Below, piece after piece: positions 57,560 to 64,000 of a stretch of 64,000 nucleotides of DNA. The notes beneath the pieces were generated by a model. It ran no database searches. It was not told the origin of the DNA and saw nothing but the letters and a program-made list of their open reading frames with translations. The stretch's first letter is position 1; each line of letters starts with the position of its first letter. The translations under genes were made by a program, and so were the position numbers. The stretch comes from Cunninghamia lanceolata (Eukaryota; Streptophyta; Pinopsida; Cupressales; Cupressaceae), in contig BSBN01000187.1 of NCBI GenBank assembly GCA_027924645.1, positions 18,928,001-18,992,000 on the forward strand. The letters run 5' to 3'.

Positions 57560-58203
57560 TTTTTTTACCTACTCAAAGTTGTTTCATTATGCAAGCTTCA
57601 AAATATACTACTAAATCTACTAATGATTAAATGCAAGCTTCAAAATATACTACTAAATATACTAATGATTAAATGCAAGCTTCAAAATGACTAAATATAC
57701 TATTAATTGACGTCAATTAATAATTAAATTGACTAAATATACTACCAATTGACAGAAATCAGTGACCAAGTGAATAAATATGACTAAATATATGACCAGT
57801 GTTAAATCAATGAATAAAAATGACTAAATATACTACCAAATTGATCAAAATGATGATTAAAATTAATGACTAAATATACTACCAATGGACAGAAATTAGT
57901 GAATAAAAATGACTAAATAAGTGACCAGTTAACAACAATCAATGACTAAATATATCAGTGGATAAAAAATGACTAAATAAGTGACCAGATTACAACAATC
58001 AATGACTAAATCAACGACTAAATATAATACCAAATCGATCAATCAAAAAAACCAATAAATGACTAAAAATGGTTTAGTCATCAATTTGGTCGTGTTATAA
58101 ATGACTGGCAATAAACTACTAATGGTCACGTGACCATGTTTGGTCATTTATAAGCAGTTTTTAGTAGTTTTTTTAGTAATATATTGCTCTTTTTGTACTA
58201 GTG
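57560..58203 (+). repeat. CACTA right terminus and subterminal repeats
   Basis: Three units of ATGCAAGCTTCAAAAT with ACTACTAAAT (about 57,589-57,690) are followed by roughly fifteen copies of TGACTAAATA or close variants, then the terminal inverse of CACTAGTACAA. A perfect 16-bp palindrome ATGGTCACGTGACCAT lies at 58,122-58,137. Confidence 0.88.
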
Positions 58204-58206
58204 TAT
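58204..58206. other. CACTA target-site duplication, right
   Basis: TAT directly after the terminal GTACTAGTG; matches 50,886-50,888. Confidence 0.9.
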
Positions 58207-58506
58207 GTCATATGCTTTACCCATGTCCACCTTTAACACCATACTCGGTTTCTTGTCTTGCTTAATTGAATGGAGGATTTCATGTGTTAGGATAGCTCCT
58301 TCTGCAGTTTCTTTTCTCGGGACAAACCCCCCTTGTTCTTCTGAAATAATTTGAGAGAGGATGGAAGCGAGTCTTGAAGCGGCTGCCTTTGAAATCACTT
58401 TATAGATAAAATTCCAGAGGGAGATCGACCTAAAGTCCTCGAAGGACATCGGAGTTTTGATTTTTGGGATAAGCACAATGCTAGTTTTGTTGAAATCTTT
58501 CAGCAC
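58207..58506 (-). pseudogene. LINE reverse transcriptase, N-terminal part
   Basis: Reads TSIVLIPKIKTPMSFEDFRS, then SEEQGGFVPRKETAEGAILT and LKVDMGKAYDI, the first RT motifs including the first catalytic Asp. The frame runs into the CACTA end at 58,203 and stops after two element-derived codons. Confidence 0.88.
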
Positions 58507-58563
58507 ATTACCAAATTTTTTGGATTCCTCTACTGCGAGGAAGACATCTCAGCCTACTATATC

Positions 58564-59955
58564 CTAACATTTTTGAAAAAACAAACCTGTCCACCCATCA
58601 GGGACTTCCTCCATGGTAAGTTCTTTGAGGAGTTCTTTATTGTGGTCGTCAGTGATTCTCTTGGGTATGTCAAAATCACTGTGAATAAACCTTCCATGAC
58701 GTCCTTGCGAAGCTAGGAGGATTTGGAAAAAATCCTTTGCCTCATCCTTGATGACCCACAGATCATTCGTCACTGAGCCATCTTTCTTACTGATGCAGTT
58801 GATGGAAATGGACTGTCTACGGACTTTGGTGGAAAGATGGAAAAAAGTGGTATTACGGTCACCTACATTCAGCCACATTTCCCTGGATTTCTGATGCCAG
58901 AAGACCTCTTCTCTCTGAAGTACTTCCTCCATATCTGATTTCAACTGTCTTTCCTTCTTAAAGTTGTCGTTATCTATCCTGCGTTGGATAACCTCTAGTT
59001 CAATATCGACCAACTCCCTGAGAATTCTATCTTTCTCACAAAAAATATTTTTGAAATGGTCTCTACTCCAAAGAGAGATCTGCTTCTTAACAAACTCCAG
59101 TTTTCTCACCAATTGAAACATTCTAGAGCCCTTTATAAAGGGAGCTGAGGACCACCAATTATGAACTAAGGATATAAAGCCTGGATGCCTGAACCACATC
59201 TCTTGAAATTTGAAACTTTTCTTTTGAATTTTGAAGTCTTCACCAAAAACAAGACTTACCAGGAAGCGGTCTGAACCTGAAAACGGGAGAATATGCGAGT
59301 AAAATGAAAGCTTCCCCAACAGACACTGAGAAGAGACAAGGAATCTATCTAGTCTTTCCGCAATCTTGCAAAAATCAAGTCTCCTGTTGGTCCAAGTAAA
59401 TTTACGATTGGACGATCTGCAATCTAAAGGGCTGTTATTTTCAACAAAATATTTAAAGTCCTTTTGGACTTGTGAAGGAGCCAATATGCCTCCTAACTTC
59501 TCAGAATTATCAAGAACTGCATTGAAGTCGCCCCCCACAACAACCATTTCATTCTTCAGCATTATCAATAGCCTGGACAGATGCTTCCAAAGGGTGAGCT
59601 TTTGAGCTGTACCCATGGGACCATATACACACATAATCCATATGTCCTTTCCATATAAAATCGATGGAAATTCGCCTAAGATCCAGTTATCTCGATTCCC
59701 CACTACCTGAAAGTTGGGAAGATGTTTTTTCCAGAGTATAGCCAGACCACCCGAGGCACTAGAAGCCGGGCGTAACTCTGCCTCCCAGTTATTCCATCTA
59801 CTGAAACAAAGATTCCCATGGTCTGAAGCTAGCTTGGTCTCTTGAAGAAGAATAATATCTGCTTTTGCCCCCTCAAGTTGGAACTTGATGAGGCGTCTCT
59901 TGTTAGGGGCATTTAGGCCCCTAACATTCCACGTTATGATTTTCATGGCGACCAA
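58564..59955 (-). pseudogene. LINE ORF2 endonuclease region
   Basis: Apurinic-like endonuclease that nicks target DNA. A 463-codon open frame starts MVAMKIITWNVRGLNAPNKR; DIILLQETKL, IMCVYGPMG, VVVGGDFNAVLD and GSDRFLVSLVFG mark the endonuclease/exonuclease/phosphatase fold. The linker VLQREEVFWHQKSREMWLN with GDRNTTFFH leads towards RT. The frame ends after VPDGWTGLFFQKC, where a frameshift separates it from the RT domain that starts by 58,506. Confidence 0.88.
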
Positions 59956-60101
59956 GGGGAGCTGTCCACTCCCCTCTTCTTTAGAGATTTTTTTGCTGAG
60001 GCCTGAGTCTTATCCTGAGGCTCATTCTGAGATTTTGGTTTCTTATGTCTTGAACTTCTCCTTGACGGAGTACACCTGTTGCCCTTCTGCATCAAGGTTG
60101 T

Positions 60102-61713
60102 CTACGAGATGCCAAGAGCTCGAGGTTCTTGAACCATCTCTTCCTCTTGAATAACTTCGTCTGCCAGTTCATCTATAATATTGCTGGCAACCTTCACTAG
60201 GGCCTCCTCAAAATGGTTTTGTAGCCTGATGTCCGAACTTTCAAGGCTTCCTGCTTCCTCAGCCATCTCCTCGATGATTCGGCACTTAGGTTCGCAGGAA
60301 ACACATTCTTCGTTGCCTCTTCCAGTCCCTTCTGAGAGATTTCCTTCATCTGATGGTGCATCTTCATTCTGCAGAAGCACTGAAAGTAAACCTTCTGAGG
60401 CAACTTCGACAAGAGGCTCCTGAGAGGTGGAGATGGCATGATCCCTTGCTGGAGGAGAGTTAGGGAGCTGCTTACTAGCCTCCATGTTGTCCTCGATGAT
60501 ATTTACTGAGTCTTGGAGAGGTAGATCTACTATCTGTGGTTCAGGGTCTTTGGAAATATTTAGACTCTTCTCTTCTGAGGTCTGGTCAGGAGTCAAGTTT
60601 TGTGCTAGCTCTTTTGCTCCGACTTTGCTACAACCATCCTTTGAAGACTCTTGAGCAGTGAATCGTTCCAGTGCTACCGAGGCTTCTATACATATTTCCT
60701 GCTCCCAGGTGCTTTTCATACTCTCAATTCAGACTGATTTAGGTAGCTCTACATCAACTTTCATGATAATGAAGAGTCTTGGCGTGGAGTCCCAACTCGG
60801 TTCCTTGCTTGTTTCAATATCTTGACATTCTCCCAGTGAATCAGCTATAAACTTTAAAATCTCTGGGGTTCTATATTCTAGGGGTAGGTTTGGAATTTGA
60901 ACCCATAAAGGAAGAAAGGGAATAGCTTCTTTCTGAATGGAGAAGTTGAGCTTCCATGGTTGGCAATGGACAAGTTTCTCCAAACTTCCATAAAGATTTT
61001 TCTAGAATCTTAGATCTTATCTCTTGGTCAGCGCATTTGATAGCAAAAAACCCATTACCCAAATATTCCACTTCCTCCATATTACCCCAGATCTTTACAA
61101 CCCAATCAAAAAAATCTGTTGAGGAATAGTGAGGAGATAATACCTTGCCTATCACCGCCTTTTTGAACAGATTGTCCACTCGACTCTCTATGATTTCTCT
61201 AGGGAGACGAACAATGGCTGAGACCGGTTTCCTTCTGGTCACTTGAGGAACACTTTGTTTGGGTTGTGTAGGCCAATTTTTGTAGGAGTTCCTCCCTTTC
61301 TCCGAGTAGTTAGGAGCTCTTCCCTGTTTCCTCCTCTGCTGGTTGTAGCCCTTTGCCCTCTAGGAGTTCCTCTGCTCTCTAGTGGTTTGGGACCCGGAAA
61401 ACTCATACCCGTTATTCTTTGTTTGATTTTGAGGCATGTTATCCTTCCTCCAAGCTCTCTGTGAGTTCTGAAATTCATTTTCTTGAGGGTGAAGAGGGGT
61501 CCTTTTGTGAACATAGGTCTCGTCCGAGAAACTGACTCTTATGCCCGTGCTTCCTTTGCTGGTGTGGGTCTTTACGGCTGGGCGGACCAGATTGAAATCA
61601 TTTTCCAATTCCGACCTGAAGGGTGCATAGCTGGATCTTGAACCATAGGTAATGGAGAAGTTTCTTCCACGCCTCTGAATATTTCTTCTGTTCCAAAACT
61701 CTCGTTTCCCCAT
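60102..61713 (-). pseudogene. LINE ORF1, DUF4283-like
   Basis: Nucleic-acid-binding first ORF of plant L1 elements. The DUF4283-like region is split over two overlapping frames: RLPREIIESRVDNLFKKAVI, DWVVKIWGNMEEVEYLGNGF and FAIKCADQEIR (61,242-60,871), then LPLWVQIPNLPLEYRTPEIL (60,983-60,729). A frameshift of about 60,980 separates them. An N-terminal basic region precedes (61,713-61,239, also frameshifted) and an acidic Glu/Ser-rich tail follows (60,719-60,102). No clear zinc knuckle is seen. Confidence 0.75.
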
Positions 61714-61720
61714 TTAAGAT

Positions 61721-62960
61721 TTTATATAATCATAGATTTCTCATGCTATCCATAGCTCTCAATAGCTTTCTTATATAATCATTGAAGATGGAGTTGTTTT
61801 CAATGTTGTTTTGTGGTGTTGTAAATTTTGGAATGTGGTTAAGGAGTTTAACTAGTAATTGCTCTCTAAGTTGTAATGGCTACTTTAATAGAAATTTATA
61901 GGGTAGGCAATCTCAAATACCTCTCAGATATAAACATGCATGTCACAAAACTTATTATCAACTTATATAGAATTTCGCTCTCTCTAATAGGATGCCCAAG
62001 TTTGTTGTTCAGTGGACATTTTTTTTAATGAAACAATGCTTTAAAACCAACCGATTCACTAGTGTTGTATGGATTCATGTGGGCACGTTGACCTATGTCA
62101 TACAACTATCTACAACGTCTTTGGGTGAGGTTTCAGCCAATATGGTACATTTACTAGCAATTGGACTCATAGGTTCAATGAGTAGGGTGAAAACTTTATG
62201 AAGAAATTATAGAATTTGTTAGATATTTTTTATTATTTATTAATTTATAAGTTATTTAATCCACTAAATTATTTTATCAATTCTTATTGACATTTCATCA
62301 CATTAACTATTGTCTTCTTTCACTTATATTGGTAAATTTCTTTTTACATTACATATTGAAATGAACAAACATAGTTGGGTAAAATTATTATCATATCAAT
62401 TCTTTACCAAGTAATTATTTTTTTTAAGTTATCATTACTTTACATTCACTCCTTATGGGAGATCATTTATCCCTATAGATCATTTAAAAAATATAATTTT
62501 GAAAATTATAGTTCACCTTTTAAGTAACTTGTTTATAAATTAATTGAATCTCTTATTGATTTTTATATAATCCGGCATAGAAACAAATGCATATTCAATC
62601 ATATAATTATTTTAAAAATAACTGTGAGGGTACAATAGATTTATGTTCTACAACTTATATTTAATATTATGCACATAAGGCATAACTATATTTTTCTATT
62701 AAATACATACTAAGATGGTTCATAATCATTTTTATAAGTATGTATTTGATATATAAACTTTTATAATATCTATCACATTAAAAAAAATTAGAGAAATACT
62801 TTCAAAATAAAAAAGGGAATTTTTTTGTTTTTTTATCATTTATGACATTTTGTAGAAAAAATCAAATCAATGGACAAGATTGATTTCGTGGTGGTCCTTT
62901 TAATCTAAGCCCTTCATCTATATAATTCATCATGTGATGCTCACATAGGGAAGGCTTTCA
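61721..62960. other. AT-rich intergenic DNA
   Basis: No gene seen; one 69-codon frame at 61,992 has no motif. Short A/T runs and no clear repeat unit. Confidence 0.5.
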
Positions 62961-62969
62961 ACGTAAAAA

Positions 62970-64000
62970 TGTATATCCGCTGTCATTGTAGCCAATAACC
63001 ACTTCGAAATCTAACTTTGACCTCTTCTCCTTGGGCACATGAATGTATGCCTCACAACTAAATACCCAAATATGTTGACACGAGGTCTTTTTTCCCATCC
63101 AAACCTCCTATGGGGTTTTGTCAATAAGAGTTGATGCAAGAGATCTATTAACTACAAAATAAGTTGTACTAACTGCTTCTATCTGGGATTTTTTATCCAA
63201 TCCAGCTCCATTGAGCATAATTCTAGCCTCTCTATCAATGTCCTATTCATCCACTCTACAACTCCATTCTATTGAGAGATGTATAATTTGTCTTATGTCG
63301 TGTAATGCCATTGTCATTACAAAATCTATCAAACTCTACTAAGCAACTTTCCCCACTATTGTCTATTCTTAACACCTTGATTTTCCTACCTATCTAGTTC
63401 TCTACAAGAACCTTAAACTCTTTGAACCAAGTGAAGACCTTGGATTTATACTAAAAAATAGAGTCAAGTTTTTTTTTGGAGAAATCATCAAGGAATGATA
63501 CATAATACCAACATTTTTCAAGTGAAGGTACATCTACTCGACCAAAAATATCAATATGAATTAAACCCAAATCCCTATATATCTAACAAAGCTCGAATGA
63601 AACTAAACACAATTTTACTTTCTATATAAATAATGTTCACAAAAGTCAAATCTAAGGAACAATTGACCAAACCCTCTATAAGATTTTTACCTTTCAAGGC
63701 TCTAAGGCCTTTCTAACCAATGTGGCCCATGCACTCATGCCACAACATAGTGTACCTAATTGGTAACTTGCTCTCTAAGGTAAGAGCATGCATAGGAACC
63801 CAAATTGCATTTAGAGGTGCTGCAAGTCCTTTTGCTACAACCCCTCTTGTTGTAAGTATCAATGCTACAAGTCCCTTCACTACAAGTACTGGTCCTATAG
63901 ATGTCGATGTTGTTGCATATTCTAATGTCGTAGGTACCAAATTTATAGGTGTAGTTACTACAAGTCCCTTTGCTCTAGGTACCACCAAAATGTTATGCTA
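62970..64000 (-). pseudogene. Decayed Copia integrase, cut by window edge
   Basis: The minus strand carries broken Copia integrase phrases: YTMLWHECMGHIG (GAG-pre-integrase, about 63,763-63,713), then in shifting frames a DV-basic segment, a VFTWFKEFKVLVEN-like stretch near 63,440-63,400, the RIDN-x-GE region near 63,370, and EVWMGKKTSCQHIWVFSCEA with YIHVPKEKRSKL at about 63,115-62,995. The last is the end of the Copia integrase core. Upstream of LWHECMGHIG (63,760-64,000) is a repeated Val/Thr/Leu-rich stretch built from a TACAAGTCC-containing phrase. RT and LTRs are not in the window on this side. Confidence 0.75.

Larger units (their letters stand above)
50889..58203 (+). mobile_element. 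Pack-CACTA transposon with fragments of five gene families
   Basis: A 7,315-bp DNA transposon of the CACTA (En/Spm) superfamily. It begins CACTAGTAGAATTTGGGC and ends with the inverse of CACTAGTACAAAAAGAGC. The 3-bp sequence TAT flanks both ends (50,886-50,888 and 58,204-58,206), the duplication length CACTA elements make. Joining the flanks through one TAT restores the LINE frame (GAC ATA GTG AAA). Both ends carry dense TGACTAAA-type subterminal repeats. No transposase frame is seen, so movement would need a partner element. From left to right the interior carries a P450 piece (+), terpene synthase exons (-), a PPR block (-), two potassium-channel exons (+), a second PPR block (-), and three cullin exons (+). 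Strand given is arbitrary. Confidence 0.93.
46771..61720 (-). mobile_element. L1-type LINE, split by a CACTA insertion
   Basis: Non-LTR retrotransposon with a 3' poly(A) (T-run at 46,771-46,778 on plus). Order on the minus strand: ORF1 with DUF4283-like region (61,713-60,102), endonuclease (59,955-58,564), reverse transcriptase (58,506-58,207 continuing at 50,885-49,905), RT zinc-binding region (about 49,986-49,134), RNase H (49,133 to about 48,441), and a 1.7-kb 3' region. Without the 7.3-kb insertion the element is about 7.6 kb, normal for plant L1 elements. Several frameshifts make it inactive. No clear target duplication was found, so the 5' boundary near 61,720 is approximate. Confidence 0.88.

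Noticed and set aside
1..64000. tRNA, rRNA or CRISPR features
   Set aside because: No tRNA cloverleaf, rRNA segment or regularly spaced direct-repeat/spacer array was seen by eye; a tRNAscan-type run would settle tRNAs.

Overview
This window is nuclear DNA from a seed plant. One intact-looking gene sits in a dense bed of transposable elements and simple repeats, with no prokaryotic or organellar gene organisation. The terpene-synthase fragment looks like gymnosperm/diterpene-type enzymes, and the heavy load of old retroelements fits a large gymnosperm genome. That placement is inference; the family-level calls come from reading translations by eye, without searches.

Layout. 1-16.9 kb: a decayed Ty3/gypsy element of Athila/Tat type on the minus strand. 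A 6.0-kb piece of it (integrase through gag, PBS and part of the LTR) is present twice in tandem. 16.9-22.9 kb: a Copia-like LTR element on the plus strand with a gag-like frame and no visible pol (TR-GAG-like). 22.9-26.5 kb: AT-rich repeats with ends marked by ACGCCGAG. 27.0-30.1 kb: a degenerate TTAGGG-type telomere-like array with longer internal duplications. 30.1-37.1 kb: AT-rich DNA, microsatellites, a PPR relic and a possible LTR end. 39.1-46.1 kb: a complete-looking gene for the TFIIF alpha subunit (RAP74) on the plus strand, about 601 codons in ten coding exons. It has a GC-AG intron and a tandemly duplicated 213-bp exon. 46.8-61.7 kb: one plant L1-type LINE on the minus strand, split inside its reverse transcriptase frame. 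61.7-64 kb: AT-rich DNA and a decayed Copia integrase.

The most notable object is the insertion that splits the LINE. It runs from 50,889 to 58,203 (7,315 bp), begins CACTAGTAGAA, ends with the inverse of CACTAGTACAA, and is flanked by the 3-bp duplication TAT. Both ends are full of TGACTAAA-type subterminal repeats. These are the marks of a CACTA (En/Spm) DNA transposon. I see no transposase in it. It carries pieces of at least five unrelated plant gene families: cytochrome P450, terpene synthase, PLS-type PPR, a Slo/BK-like potassium-channel regulatory domain and a CUL1-like cullin C-terminus. Several keep intron-like gaps. This is a multi-gene Pack-CACTA. Removing it and one TAT restores the LINE reading frame, which fixes the order of events.

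The genes here do not form a pathway. TFIIF alpha is a housekeeping transcription factor subunit; the terpene synthase and P450 pieces lie together because one transposon carries both, not because they form a biosynthetic cluster.
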